In this document: piece after piece, positions 9,631 to 18,352 of the stretch
Numbering within the stretch: position 1 is the first letter of the stretch
How the letters are laid out: every line of letters begins with the position of its first letter
NCBI GenBank assembly: GCA_015519975.1
Contig: WIAL01000065.1
Coordinates: 20,459 to 84,458 of the forward strand
Source: Hydrogenothermaceae bacterium
GTDB lineage: Bacteria; Aquificota; Aquificia; Aquificales; Hydrogenothermaceae
Length of the DNA: 64,000 nucleotides
Direction: 5' to 3'
Notes under the pieces: model-generated
What the model saw: the letters and a program-made list of their open reading frames with translations, nothing else
What the model was told of the DNA's origin: nothing
Databases searched by the model: none
Made by a program: the position numbers and the translations under genes

Positions 9631-9631
9631 A

Positions 9632-9940
9632 TTATTTTTCTAAACTTTCAAGATATGCTTTTATTTCGTCAACAAGTTTATTGTAAACATATTTAATTTC
9701 ATAAGCCTTATCAATAAACTTTTGTTCTCCTAAGCTTTCTGCAAGTTTAATTAAAGGAATAATCTCGATGTTAATTTTATCCATATACTCTTCTAAATCA
9801 GCTTTTAGTTCCTCTTCTGTAAGGTCTTCCATCGCATGTATGTAAGATTGATAAGTTATATTAGCTGATATTAAGTGATGCTTTAACTGCTTTTCAAAAT
9901 CACCTCTATCACTTCCAGCTTTTGTAAAATCAGCACCCAT
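9632..9940 (-). CDS. Small helical protein of unknown function
   Basis: This 102-residue, charged, all-helical protein has no signal peptide, membrane segment or cysteine. I do not recognise the family. Near the N-terminus it has KHHLISANITYQSYIHAMEDLTEEELKADL split over two predicted helices, with a second helical pair after residue 50. The ATG at 9940 has GAGG seven bases upstream. It stands alone between converging DUF502 and the downstream end of folD. A ferritin-like or four-helix arrangement is possible, but no metal motif is visible. Confidence 0.6.
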   Translation of the reverse strand: MGADFTKAGSDRGDFEKQLKHHLISANITYQSYIHAMEDLTEEELKADLEEYMDKINIEIIPLIKLAESLGEQKFIDKAYEIKYVYNKLVDEIKAYLESLEK

Positions 9941-10004
9941 TTTATTTCCTCTTAAGAATGTTCTTTTCTTTTAATATTAAAACCAAAGAAAAAAAAGGTC
10001 TATG

Positions 10005-10889
10005 TTAAATGTCAGTTAGAGGGTGTTTTTCAAAACCGTGTTTTTGTCTATAAATACTTACAGTGTTAACAAGCAGTGATGCTACAGTCATAGGACCAAC
10101 TCCCCCGGGAACAGGAGTAATTGCAGAAACTTTATTTAAAAGTGCCTCAAAATCTGTATCACCAACCAGTTTTCCATTTTCAAGTCTGTTAATTCCAACA
10201 TCAACAACAACTGCACCTTCTTTTACCATATCTTCAGTAATAAGGTGAGGTTTTCCCACTGCCACTATTAAAATATCTGCCTGTCTTGTATGATGAGCTA
10301 GATCTTTTGTGTTTCTATGGCACACAGTTACTGTCGCCTCTTCATTTCTCAAAAGTAAAAGACTCATTGGTTTACCTACAATGTTGCTCGCACCAACCAT
10401 TACAACGTCTTTTTTGTAAGTTTGAATTTCATATTCTTTAAGTAATATCCATATACCAAGGGGTGTGCACGGAATTATACAGTCTTTCATTCCTGTTGCA
10501 AGTTTTCCAATATTTTCTGGATGAAATCCATCTACATCTTTATGTGGGTCTATTGCAGTAATTATATTTTGTGTGTTTATATGTTTTGGGAGAGGAAGCT
10601 GAACTAATATTCCATCAACTTCATCATCTTTATTTAATCTTTCAATGTATTTTAAAAGTTCTTCTTCAGGTATTTCCTCTTTTAAATGTATGTATATAGA
10701 ATTTATTCCAACTTCTTCACATGCTTTTCTTTTATTTCTAACATAAACTTCACTTGCAGGATCATTTCCAACAAGGACTACAGCTAAACTTGGATTTCTA
10801 AGACCTTTAGATGTATATTTCTTTATCTCATCTTTTAGCTGGTTTTTAATTTTCTGAGCAACTTTTTTACCATCAAGTAATAAAGCCAT
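10005..10889 (-). CDS. folD: Bifunctional methylenetetrahydrofolate dehydrogenase / methenyl-THF cyclohydrolase
   Basis: FolD interconverts 5,10-methylene-THF and 10-formyl-THF with NADP+. The cyclohydrolase site Y49-x3-K53 lies in SEVYVRNKRKACEE, the NADP fold VVMVGASNIVGKPM is complete, and the C-terminal TPVPGGVGPMTV signature is present. I start it at ATG 10889: GGAG lies five bases upstream. A GTG two codons earlier falls inside that ribosome site and overlaps the preceding gene's stop. About 294 residues is normal. It is the last gene of a two-gene unit behind a promoter shared back-to-back with the TetR operon. Confidence 0.95.
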   Translation of the reverse strand: MALLLDGKKVAQKIKNQLKDEIKKYTSKGLRNPSLAVVLVGNDPASEVYVRNKRKACEEVGINSIYIHLKEEIPEEELLKYIERLNKDDEVDGILVQLPLPKHINTQNIITAIDPHKDVDGFHPENIGKLATGMKDCIIPCTPLGIWILLKEYEIQTYKKDVVMVGASNIVGKPMSLLLLRNEEATVTVCHRNTKDLAHHTRQADILIVAVGKPHLITEDMVKEGAVVVDVGINRLENGKLVGDTDFEALLNKVSAITPVPGGVGPMTVASLLVNTVSIYRQKHGFEKHPLTDI

Positions 10890-10891
10890 TT

Positions 10892-11143
10892 TCACTCCTT
10901 CAGTTTTTCTTCAATTTCTATAGATTCTGCTAAATCAAAGATTTTATTGATTTTTCCAATTAAAATACCTTTTTTAGATAAAATATTACATTGATAAAAT
11001 GGAACTTTATTTACAGTTCCGATAATATTGCCTTTTAAATGAATTTTCTCAACTTTTTTTAAATCTTCGATTTTTAGATTTTTATCTAATATAAAAATTT
11101 CAAAATCTAAGATTATCTCATCTTTAATACTGTCTTTAATCAA
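10892..11143 (-). CDS. Small protein of unknown function upstream of folD
   Basis: This is an 83- to 87-residue protein with no recognised family. It is rich in Ile, Leu, Lys and Glu and looks like a small beta/alpha fold: alternating strands with LKGNIIGTV and a GILIGKI repeat-like pair, then a charged C-terminal helix. The frame opens at TTG 11155, but GAGGA precedes another TTG at 11143 by six bases, so I prefer 11143. The stop overlaps the folD ribosome site, implying coupling. Expression is probably from the extended -10 promoter at 11177-11204. Confidence 0.55.
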   Translation of the reverse strand: MIKDSIKDEIILDFEIFILDKNLKIEDLKKVEKIHLKGNIIGTVNKVPFYQCNILSKKGILIGKINKIFDLAESIEIEEKLKE

Positions 11144-11176
11144 AAGTTTCCTCAAAAAAGATTTTGAGCTTTAAAT

Positions 11177-11204
11177 ATTATACCACCTTGCCCCTTGACT
11201 TGAA
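11177..11204 (-). promoter_or_regulatory. Extended -10 promoter for small gene-folD unit
   Basis: On the minus strand TTCAAG (11204-11199), a 16-base spacer and TATAAT (11182-11177) preceded by TG-G give an extended -10 promoter. Its -35 overlaps the -35 of the divergent TetR promoter by two bases, so the two probably compete or are controlled together. Confidence 0.6.
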
Positions 11205-11223
11205 TTTCTTTCTTTCTTATACT
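11195..11223 (+). promoter_or_regulatory. Promoter of the TetR-efflux operon
   Basis: TTGACT (11195-11200), a 17-base spacer and TATACT (11218-11223) form a near-consensus sigma-70 promoter. The predicted start point (about 11230) falls almost on the ATG at 11232, so the first mRNA may be leaderless. Confidence 0.65.
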
Positions 11224-11225
11224 TA

Positions 11226-11243
11226 TGATTGATGAGTCAGTCA
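11226..11243. promoter_or_regulatory. Probable TetR operator, inverted repeat over the start codon
   Basis: The 18-base site has the symmetric form TGA-N-TGA-N4-TCA-N-TCA, centred between 11234 and 11235. It covers the predicted transcription start and the first codons of the TetR gene. TGA/TCA dyads of this kind are typical targets of TetR-family repressors, so autorepression is likely. Binding is inferred, not shown. Confidence 0.5.
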
Positions 11244-11780
11244 GATACAAAAGTAAAGCTTATTGATGCAGCTGTAAAGGTTTTTTCTGAAAAGGGATAC
11301 TTTAATACCCGTGTTTCTGACATAGTAAAAGAAGCAGGTGTAGCACAGGGAACATTTTATATTTATTTCAAGAGTAAAGAAGATGCATTTTTATTCATTG
11401 TAAATATGGTGACTTCTCAGATGGAAGATATTATTGAAAAATATAGAAGATTAGATTTATCTCAAAAAGATAAGATAATAAGATTTGCAGAAGAAAGTTA
11501 TAATCTTATTTCAGATTACAGAGAAATTGCCAAAATTTTGTTTTTCCAGCTTATGTGTGTAGATGAAAAATTTAAAGAAATCTATGTAGAAACAAATAAT
11601 AAAATAAAAACTTTTTATATTGAAACATTTAAAAATAAAAAAAATGCCGAAATTTTTGCAGATATAATACTCGGATTTGGAAAAAGACTTCTTGAGTTTG
11701 ACCTTTTAATGGATGATAAACCTGTAAAGCATGTTATAGACAAGTTTACATCCGGTATCCAAATAATTTTGGGGGACTAA
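11232..11780 (+). CDS. TetR-family transcriptional repressor
   Basis: This 182-residue regulator has an N-terminal TetR helix-turn-helix: AAVKVFSEKGY, then TRVSDIVKEAGVAQGTFYIYFKSKEDAF (first 55 residues, in family order). The ligand-binding remainder is all helical. No Shine-Dalgarno sequence is visible at the ATG, and a TTG one codon earlier is the only other in-frame option. The gene is followed two bases later by the TolC, EmrA-like and EmrB-like genes, so it probably represses this efflux operon until a toxic ligand binds. The dyad at its start codon supports autoregulation, and the overlapping divergent promoter may bring folD under its influence. Confidence 0.9.
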   Translation: MSQSDTKVKLIDAAVKVFSEKGYFNTRVSDIVKEAGVAQGTFYIYFKSKEDAFLFIVNMVTSQMEDIIEKYRRLDLSQKDKIIRFAEESYNLISDYREIAKILFFQLMCVDEKFKEIYVETNNKIKTFYIETFKNKKNAEIFADIILGFGKRLLEFDLLMDDKPVKHVIDKFTSGIQIILGD

Positions 11781-11782
11781 AA

Positions 11783-13069
11783 ATGAAAAGATATATGCCT
11801 TTATTAATACCTGTTATTTCTTATGCTTTAACCTTTGATGAGGCTGTAAATAAGGCCTTACAGCAAAACCTTTCTTTAAAAGAAAAACAAAAACAGATTT
11901 TAATCGATAAATTAAGCTTAAAAGAGGATAAACAGCTCTGGATGCCTCAGTTTTTTGCAAACTATTCTTATACTATTTTTAAAGATACTCCTTACACAAA
12001 CATACCACCAAATCCTCCTTTACTCCCTGTTCCTATTGAGTTTAAACAGTTTGAGAAAAATTTTTCAAATTTTGAAATAGGTTTAAATTATCCAGTTTTT
12101 ACAGGTTTTCAAAGAATAAACAAAATAAAAATTTCAAAACTTCAAATAAAAGCAGATAAAGATGTATTAAGTGAAGAAAAACTCCGGTTAATTGGAAAAG
12201 TAAAAAAAGCTTACTTAGATGCTTTATCAGCAAGAGAAATTTTAGAAATTTATCTAAAACAAAAAGAAGCAGTTCAGATAAGTTTAAAACAGGCAGAGGA
12301 ATTTCATAAAGAGGGACTTGTAACAAAAGTAGACGTTCTTCAGGCAAAAGTAAAACTTGCAGAGGTTGAAAGAAATATAAAAAAAGCAGAAGGTGATTTA
12401 AAAGTTGCTAAAGCATATTTAAATAATCTTATTAATGAAGATTTAGAAAAAGATATAAAATTGGAAAATGTAAACATTGAGCTTCCTAAAATCTTAAATT
12501 TAAAAAAATTAGAAGAAACTGCACAAAAAAACAGACCTATTTTAAAAGCCTTAGATAAAAATACAAAACAGCTTGATTATTACGAAAAAATTCAAAAAGG
12601 TCAGTTTTTACCAAAAGTTATAGCACAAGGTAAATATTTTTATACCAGCCAGTATCCATATTTAGACCCAAAAAGTAATTTTTCTGCTTCTTTAGCCTTA
12701 ACATTAAACTTTCAAGGGATTAAACCTTATTATTCTGCCCTTAAAATTAAAGAAGAAAAATCAAAACTTTTTTTAAAAATAAAACAGTTAAAAAACAACA
12801 TAAAACTGCAGGTTAAAACAGCTTATGAAAAATTTCTGGTAGCCAAAAAAAACTTAAAAATTGCAGAAAACTCTTTAAAGGAAGCAAAACAGTATTATGA
12901 AATGGTAAAACAGCAGTATAAAAACCAGCTTGCTTCAATGACAGACCTTTTGACAGCAGAAAGCTATTATACTTCCGCAAAAAACGGCAAAACTATTTCT
13001 TATTACCAGCTTTTGAAAGCGCTTATTGACCTTGAAACGGCAGTTGGAGGAAAAGTAATTGAAAAATAA
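11783..13069 (+). CDS. TolC-family outer membrane efflux channel (drug efflux operon)
   Basis: This 428-residue protein has a signal-like N-terminus (about 1-16, ending YALTFDEAV) and two outer-membrane-efflux (PF02321) repeats, each a pair of long amphipathic coiled helices around a beta-barrel segment. The AVNKALQQNLSLKEKQK start and the later LTAESYYTSAK helix are characteristic. It would form the outer-membrane duct for the EmrAB-like pump encoded next. The membrane-fusion gene starts inside its last codons (11-base overlap), so stoichiometry is probably kept by translational coupling. Confidence 0.88.
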   Translation: MKRYMPLLIPVISYALTFDEAVNKALQQNLSLKEKQKQILIDKLSLKEDKQLWMPQFFANYSYTIFKDTPYTNIPPNPPLLPVPIEFKQFEKNFSNFEIGLNYPVFTGFQRINKIKISKLQIKADKDVLSEEKLRLIGKVKKAYLDALSAREILEIYLKQKEAVQISLKQAEEFHKEGLVTKVDVLQAKVKLAEVERNIKKAEGDLKVAKAYLNNLINEDLEKDIKLENVNIELPKILNLKKLEETAQKNRPILKALDKNTKQLDYYEKIQKGQFLPKVIAQGKYFYTSQYPYLDPKSNFSASLALTLNFQGIKPYYSALKIKEEKSKLFLKIKQLKNNIKLQVKTAYEKFLVAKKNLKIAENSLKEAKQYYEMVKQQYKNQLASMTDLLTAESYYTSAKNGKTISYYQLLKALIDLETAVGGKVIEK

Positions 13070-14183
13070 AATAGGTATTGTAGTTGTTTTAATTTTAATA
13101 GCTGTCTTTGCAGTTATAGCTTTTAAATGGATAAAACATAGAATGGAATATGCTATTACAGATGCAGTTTTTGTTGAAACAGATAGTCTTTCCAATGTCT
13201 CGTTTAAAAGGGTTGCAGGGAAAATAATAAAGTTTTACAAAAATGAAGGAGATAAAATAAAAAAAGGAGAAGTTCTTGCTCAGATAGACCCTAAAGATTA
13301 TGTTTTACAGCTTGAAAAAATAAAAAAAGAGATAAACAGTCTAAAATTTAAAAAGAAAGCCCTTGAAGAAAAGAAAAAAAGAATAAGCCAGCAAATAGAA
13401 AAAAATATTCAAATTTCAAACCTTTCTTTAGAAGAAAGTAAAAAAATTAAGCAGTCAGTTCTCTCTCAAATTAAAGGTATAGATGCACAACTTACGCAAC
13501 TTGAAAAAGATAAAAAAAGATTTTCAGAGCTTGTTAAAAAGGATTTAGCCCCAAAAAGAAAACTTGAAGAAATAGAAACAAATATCAATGTGTTGAAATC
13601 TAAAAAAGACGCACTTTTTGCAAAAATTGAGCAGCTGCAAATCCACCACAAAATTTTAAATGAAAAATTACAGCTTGCAAAAGTAAAGAAAATTCAAGTA
13701 AAAGAACTTGAAAATGAAATAAAAGCCTTAACAAACAAGATAAAATCTTTAAAAAAGTCAAAAGAAGATATAGAAAACTTAATTGAATACACAAAGTTAA
13801 AAGCCCCTTTTGATGGAGTTATAGCGAAAAAATTTAAAAGTGTCGGTGAAATAGTTTCCTCAGGTATTCCTGTTTATGCTGTATATCCTTTAAATGATGT
13901 TTATATAAAGGTTCTTCTTGAAGAAACAAAACTTAAAGGTGTAAAGATTGGAAATAAAGCTGTAATTCATATTGATGCGTATCCTGATGAGTATTTTGAA
14001 GGGGTTATTTATGAAATAAGTCCTGCTGCAGCAGCCAAATTTGCACTTGTTCCAAGGGACGTAACTGCTGGAGAATTTACAAAAGTTGCTCAAAGAATAC
14101 CTGTAAAAATTAAAATAACAAAAGGAAAAATAGAACTTCTAAAAGTTGGAATGGGCGGTGAGGTTGAAATAGAGAAGAAATGA
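13059..14183 (+). CDS. EmrA/HlyD-family membrane-fusion protein
   Basis: This 374-residue periplasmic adaptor starts at TTG. One N-terminal membrane helix (about 5-23) is followed by a split biotinyl-lipoyl motif (FKRVAGKIIKFYKNEGDKIKKG and, after the hairpin, YTKLKAPFDGVIAKKF), a long coiled-coil hairpin of about 150 residues between them, and a beta-barrel domain. It would connect the EmrB-like transporter with the TolC-like channel upstream. A long hairpin and a single anchor helix are EmrA-type rather than AcrA-type features. It overlaps its two neighbours by 11 and 4 bases. Confidence 0.88.
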   Translation: MKNKIGIVVVLILIAVFAVIAFKWIKHRMEYAITDAVFVETDSLSNVSFKRVAGKIIKFYKNEGDKIKKGEVLAQIDPKDYVLQLEKIKKEINSLKFKKKALEEKKKRISQQIEKNIQISNLSLEESKKIKQSVLSQIKGIDAQLTQLEKDKKRFSELVKKDLAPKRKLEEIETNINVLKSKKDALFAKIEQLQIHHKILNEKLQLAKVKKIQVKELENEIKALTNKIKSLKKSKEDIENLIEYTKLKAPFDGVIAKKFKSVGEIVSSGIPVYAVYPLNDVYIKVLLEETKLKGVKIGNKAVIHIDAYPDEYFEGVIYEISPAAAAKFALVPRDVTAGEFTKVAQRIPVKIKITKGKIELLKVGMGGEVEIEKK

Positions 14184-15736
14184 GTCAGGAGATTCCCATT
14201 TATCAGAAAATATCTACTGGAGAAAGAGGTTTAATAACTTTTATAGTTATGACAGGAGCCTTTATGGCTGTCCTTGATACAACTATAGTTGATATTATTG
14301 TTCCTAAAATCACAGGTCCACTTCAAACAGACCTTTACGGTGTGCAGTGGGTTATAACTGCTTATATGATAGCTTCTGCTACGATGCTTATTTTATCTGA
14401 ATGGCTTGACAAAAATTTTGGGCTGAAAAAGATATACATTATAGGAGTTGCACTGTTTACTATTTCTTCTTTTGCGTGTGGAATATCCGACAGCCTTGAA
14501 TCAATGGTAACTGCAAGGGTATTTCAGGGTATAGGTGAAGCACTTATTATGGCAACTGCCCAAACAATACTTTTTGCTGTTTATCCTCCTGAAAAGAAAG
14601 GAATTGCAATGGGTATTTTTGGTCTTGGTGTAAGTTTTGCACCTTCCCTTGGTCCTACGCTTGGAGGATACATAACAGAGTTCTTAAACTGGAGGTGGGT
14701 GTTTTTTATAAATATTCCTTTTGGGATATTAACTGTTTTACTTGCTGTGTTTTATCTTCCAGAAACATCTGTTTTTAGAGAAAAGGCGAAACTTAATTTT
14801 ATATCTTTTACGTTTTTATCTATTTTTACTATAACTACATTGATAATACTTTCAAAAGGACAGCAGCTTGGATGGTTTATGTCAGATATTATTGTTTATC
14901 TTGTAATAATTTCAGTTTTTTCACTTCTTTTTTATGTACTTTCTGAACTTATTTCAAAAGAACCATTAATTGATTTTTCAATTTTTAAAAACAGAGAGTA
15001 TTTTGTCGGCATATCTGTTTTTTTTCTGCTTCTTGGATTTTCAATGTATCAGGTTTTTTATCTTCTTCCAATATATTTTGAAAAGTTAAAAGGATTATCA
15101 ACCCTTGACACCGGTATTCACATTCTTGCATTTGCTATTTTCATTGCCCTTTTTTCTCCTATAGCTGGAATTTTATCTGATAAAATTGGTGAAAAATATG
15201 TTCTTTATATAACTGCTGTTTTATATCTTGCAAGCTCACTTTTTATTCTGCCAAAACTTGATTATTTTACGCCAAGCGTACAGGCTGCCATCATGACCGT
15301 ACCTCTTGGGATTTCACTTGGAATGTTCTTTGCACCTGTGACTACTTTAGCCCTTAGAAATCTTGGGGAGAAAACATCCCTTGGCACAGGGCTACTGCAT
15401 TACTCAAGATTTATTGGAGGTTCATTTGGAACTGCTATAGCAACAAATGACCTTTATAAATACAGCTATGAACATTTTGACGGCATTAACAATATGCAAA
15501 ACCATTCCTATATAGAAATGAAAATAAATGAATTTATACACATGTTTTCCCAGATCTTTGATATAGAAAAAGCTCAAAAACTTGCTAATGCTTTAGTTTA
15601 TAAAGTACAGGCTTTATACGCTCTTAACTGGTCTATGCGGGATACTTTTTTTGTAGCCGGTTTGTTTGGACTTGTTGGAAGTTTACCAATCTTACTTCTT
15701 ATTATTCAGGACTTTAGGAAAAGGTTAGATGGATAA
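14180..15736 (+). CDS. DHA2-family (EmrB/QacA) drug:H+ antiporter
   Basis: This 518-residue protein has about fourteen membrane helices. The family signature in helix 1 reads FMAVLDTTIVDIIVPKI (DHA2 'LDxTIVNVALP'). RVFQGIGEALIMA lies in helix 4, and the antiporter motif GPTLGGYITEFLNWRWVF in helices 5-6. It would expel hydrophobic compounds using the proton gradient, through the adjacent EmrA- and TolC-like proteins. It overlaps the adaptor gene by four bases and the YkgJ gene by eight. Substrates are unknown. Confidence 0.92.
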   Translation: MSQEIPIYQKISTGERGLITFIVMTGAFMAVLDTTIVDIIVPKITGPLQTDLYGVQWVITAYMIASATMLILSEWLDKNFGLKKIYIIGVALFTISSFACGISDSLESMVTARVFQGIGEALIMATAQTILFAVYPPEKKGIAMGIFGLGVSFAPSLGPTLGGYITEFLNWRWVFFINIPFGILTVLLAVFYLPETSVFREKAKLNFISFTFLSIFTITTLIILSKGQQLGWFMSDIIVYLVIISVFSLLFYVLSELISKEPLIDFSIFKNREYFVGISVFFLLLGFSMYQVFYLLPIYFEKLKGLSTLDTGIHILAFAIFIALFSPIAGILSDKIGEKYVLYITAVLYLASSLFILPKLDYFTPSVQAAIMTVPLGISLGMFFAPVTTLALRNLGEKTSLGTGLLHYSRFIGGSFGTAIATNDLYKYSYEHFDGINNMQNHSYIEMKINEFIHMFSQIFDIEKAQKLANALVYKVQALYALNWSMRDTFFVAGLFGLVGSLPILLLIIQDFRKRLDG

Positions 15737-16379
15737 ACTACAGGATATTTTTACAGCTTTTATTTATATAGTTAACCAGCCCCAGATTTTAGAAGATATT
15801 GAAAATTATCAGAAAAATATACATGTAAAAGTTTTAAAGGCAGTCCACACCCAGAAAGGACTTGTCTGTGAAAAGGGCTGTGCTTACTGCTGTTACGGCT
15901 GGCAGGTTAAATTAACTTTTGCAGAACTTTTTCTGTTTTTAAAAGCTTTAAATAAACTTGATAATTCCCTAAAAAAGGAAATAGTACAAAAACTGGAAAA
16001 GTTTAAGGAAAGATATGATGAAAATACTCCCTGTCCTTTTTTGATAAATAATCTATGCAGTGTCTATGAAGCAAGACCTTTTGTATGTAGAACTTTTTCA
16101 TCTTATGATAAAAAACTCTGCGAGAAGAAAATAACTTTTGAGTTTCCTTCTTTTATTGAAGATATAATAAAAAATATTGTAATACCTATGGAAAATAGTA
16201 TTACTGAAGAATTCAAGATTTTATTCAATACAAAAACAGCCATAACAAATATACAGTTTGATAAGGAAAAAGAAGTTTTTTATGTAAATATTTTTGATTT
16301 TGTTAAAATATACACTCTTGGAGATAAATATAGGCTTGAGCCTTTGAAACTTTATAAAAAACTTACAGGAGAACAATGA
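15729..16379 (+). CDS. YkgJ-family cysteine-cluster protein
   Basis: This 216-residue protein has the zinc/iron-chelating CxCC-type domain (PF03692): C47, C51, C54 and C55 (C-x3-C-x2-CC) followed by C102, C110 and C120 in CPF-x5-CSVYEARPFVCR. The last element is the family hallmark. Members probably bind a metal or Fe-S centre and some are linked to protein modification, but no reaction is established. It overlaps the EmrB-like gene by eight bases and mobB by four, so it shares the efflux transcript. A functional link to efflux is not obvious. Confidence 0.8.
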   Translation: MDKLQDIFTAFIYIVNQPQILEDIENYQKNIHVKVLKAVHTQKGLVCEKGCAYCCYGWQVKLTFAELFLFLKALNKLDNSLKKEIVQKLEKFKERYDENTPCPFLINNLCSVYEARPFVCRTFSSYDKKLCEKKITFEFPSFIEDIIKNIVIPMENSITEEFKILFNTKTAITNIQFDKEKEVFYVNIFDFVKIYTLGDKYRLEPLKLYKKLTGEQ

Positions 16380-16873
16380 AAATAATAGGAATAGTAGGTG
16401 CTCACAACAGCGGAAAAACCACATTTATTGAAAAAGTAATAAAAAAGCTTAAAGAAAAAGGCTATAAAGTTGTAGCTATAAAACACGACCCTAAAGGAAA
16501 AGCAAAAACAGATACCGAAGGAAAAGACAGCTGGAAGTTTCAGCAGGCAGGAGCTGATCAGGTTATCTTGGCTTCTCCCAATAAGATAACAACCTTTAAT
16601 AAAACAGAAAAAGAGCTAACTCCCTTTGAAATAATTGAAAGGTTTGCTGATAAATCTGCAGATTTGATAATCCTTGAAGGTTTTAAATGGTATAAAGGTT
16701 TTGATAAGTTTGAAGTCATAAGAAAAGAGGAAAACAGGGATCTCCTGTTGAAAGGAAATCCTGAATTAAAAGGCGTTATAACTGATTATTATAATTTTAA
16801 TCCTTCCTTTGATATAAACGATGAAACCCAGTTTATTAATTTCTTAGAAAAAAATTACCTTAAGAATCTTTAG
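16376..16873 (+). CDS. mobB: Molybdopterin-guanine dinucleotide biosynthesis GTPase MobB
   Basis: This 165-residue P-loop protein has Walker A GAHNSGKTT (8-16), the MobB-specific KHDPKG strand and DTEGKDSWKFQQAGA segment, and LIILEGFKW as the Walker B region. MobB helps MobA attach GMP to molybdopterin for molybdenum or tungsten enzymes. No other cofactor gene is nearby. CAGGAG precedes the ATG. It ends in a 14-base overlap with the converging orphan gene, so transcription from both sides collides here. Confidence 0.92.
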   Translation: MKIIGIVGAHNSGKTTFIEKVIKKLKEKGYKVVAIKHDPKGKAKTDTEGKDSWKFQQAGADQVILASPNKITTFNKTEKELTPFEIIERFADKSADLIILEGFKWYKGFDKFEVIRKEENRDLLLKGNPELKGVITDYYNFNPSFDINDETQFINFLEKNYLKNL

Positions 16874-18284
16874 CTGTGTTAACAATTTCTTTCACTTCTA
16901 TTTTATCTTGGAGATCTTCTTTATCTTCCACATTGTTTTCAACTAGATCAAGTCCTCTTTTAATGCTCTGAAGTATTCTATAGGCTTTAACAGCAGAATT
17001 TACAATTTCTTTAGCTTCATAAATCCATTTTGGCTCTTCAATATCAATTAATTCTTTCTCTATAAACATTCTTTTTCCTGGAAGATATATATCTTCTCCT
17101 TTATAGTTTATATTTTCAGTTCTTAGTATTTGATAAACAGCTTTTGCTATTGATGATGGTTTTGTCCTTTGCCATTTAAATTTTCCTGTTTCTTTGTCTT
17201 TTACCTTACGCTGCACAGGGATAGGTATAGTTGTATTTAGTTTCCCATTATTTGCTGTAATTGATGCATAAGACCATATAGATGGAATTTTATCGATTCC
17301 ATAAATACCTTTTAAGTAAAGGTTCTTATAATTTACCTGTAGTTTTTTTCCGTTTAAGTGATAAGTATGTTTTTCCATATACTCATCTACTGAAGATTTT
17401 TTGGATAAAATATCTTTTCTTTTAAAAATATTAACCTGCATTGCTGCCGGAAACCATTCTTCTTCTTTTTCATATCCTATTCCAAAAATAGTAAATGCTA
17501 CAGGTCTTTCTAAGTATAAATTTTCATATTCATAAACATTACCGAACTCATCGTATATTTCTGCCTTTATACTATCTTTATCTTTTATAATCCTGCACTC
17601 TGATAAAATTTCATAATTATCAACTGGGTATTCTTCAATATATAAAGCTGTTTTATCTTTAGGCTTTACTTTGTTTTTTGTTTCTTCTTTACTTACCGCA
17701 ATAGCTTGTGCTTTTATTGTGGCAAGGTCTATATCTTTTAAGTTTTCCGGAATGTTTACAAGTTTTTTCTTTATCTCAATTTTTTCTTTTTTATAAAGTA
17801 AAATATTTCTTAAAGCCAAATCTTCATAAATCTTTAATATTTCCAAAACATATTTGTCTTTTTTTTCTCCCAATTTTAAAAATGTGTATTCCTTTTCTGT
17901 TTCTATTTTTGTTACAGGATAAAAAACAATATTATCTGTTCTGTGCTGGGTATCCTTAACAGCATTTGCAACTACAGGTACGTTGCAAAAAGAATGATGG
18001 GTCATTTTGCTAATTTTTAATCCGCTGTTTAATCCTTCATAGCTGTGTTTTGCTTCAAAAGCATAAAAATTTTCCATTAAAAGTTTTGCAAGTTTGCTTA
18101 CGTATGGTAAAAAATAATATTCTTCTTGTGGATTGTATAAAAGGTTTAATTTCCAGTTTTTAACATAGTTAATAGCATCTTTTAAATTTTCAAATTTTTC
18201 ATTTCCTTTAAAATCTTTAACATCTAAATTATTAAGATTTTTTTCAAGTTTTTTTAATCCGGATAGTATTTCTTGAATTTCCAT
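16860..18284 (-). CDS. Orphan protein of unknown function (474 residues)
   Basis: I do not recognise this family. The protein is soluble-looking, with no signal peptide or membrane helix. An N-terminal helical third (1-100) holds FEAKHSYEGLNSGLK. A beta-rich middle (about 215-350) contains ERPVAFTIFGIGYEKEEEW and EYMEKHTYHLNGKK. A basic segment around 375-395 includes a charged loop, then SSIAKAVYQILRTENI, and a helical, acidic end. The start is ATG 18284 with GGAG six bases upstream; a TTG four codons earlier overlaps that site. Upstream lies a methyltransferase on the same strand, 68 bases away. Codon use looks like its neighbours, so recent transfer is not evident. Confidence 0.65.
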   Translation of the reverse strand: MEIQEILSGLKKLEKNLNNLDVKDFKGNEKFENLKDAINYVKNWKLNLLYNPQEEYYFLPYVSKLAKLLMENFYAFEAKHSYEGLNSGLKISKMTHHSFCNVPVVANAVKDTQHRTDNIVFYPVTKIETEKEYTFLKLGEKKDKYVLEILKIYEDLALRNILLYKKEKIEIKKKLVNIPENLKDIDLATIKAQAIAVSKEETKNKVKPKDKTALYIEEYPVDNYEILSECRIIKDKDSIKAEIYDEFGNVYEYENLYLERPVAFTIFGIGYEKEEEWFPAAMQVNIFKRKDILSKKSSVDEYMEKHTYHLNGKKLQVNYKNLYLKGIYGIDKIPSIWSYASITANNGKLNTTIPIPVQRKVKDKETGKFKWQRTKPSSIAKAVYQILRTENINYKGEDIYLPGKRMFIEKELIDIEEPKWIYEAKEIVNSAVKAYRILQSIKRGLDLVENNVEDKEDLQDKIEVKEIVNTAKDS

Positions 18285-18352
18285 AAAATACTCCAATATA
18301 AAAAGTGAATGCTATAATTTGTGAAAAAATCTTTGAATTTCAATAAGTTAGG

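Noticed and set aside
18313..18318. A TATAAT on the plus strand between the orphan and methyltransferase genes.
   Set aside because: No plus-strand gene follows and no proper -35 is visible.
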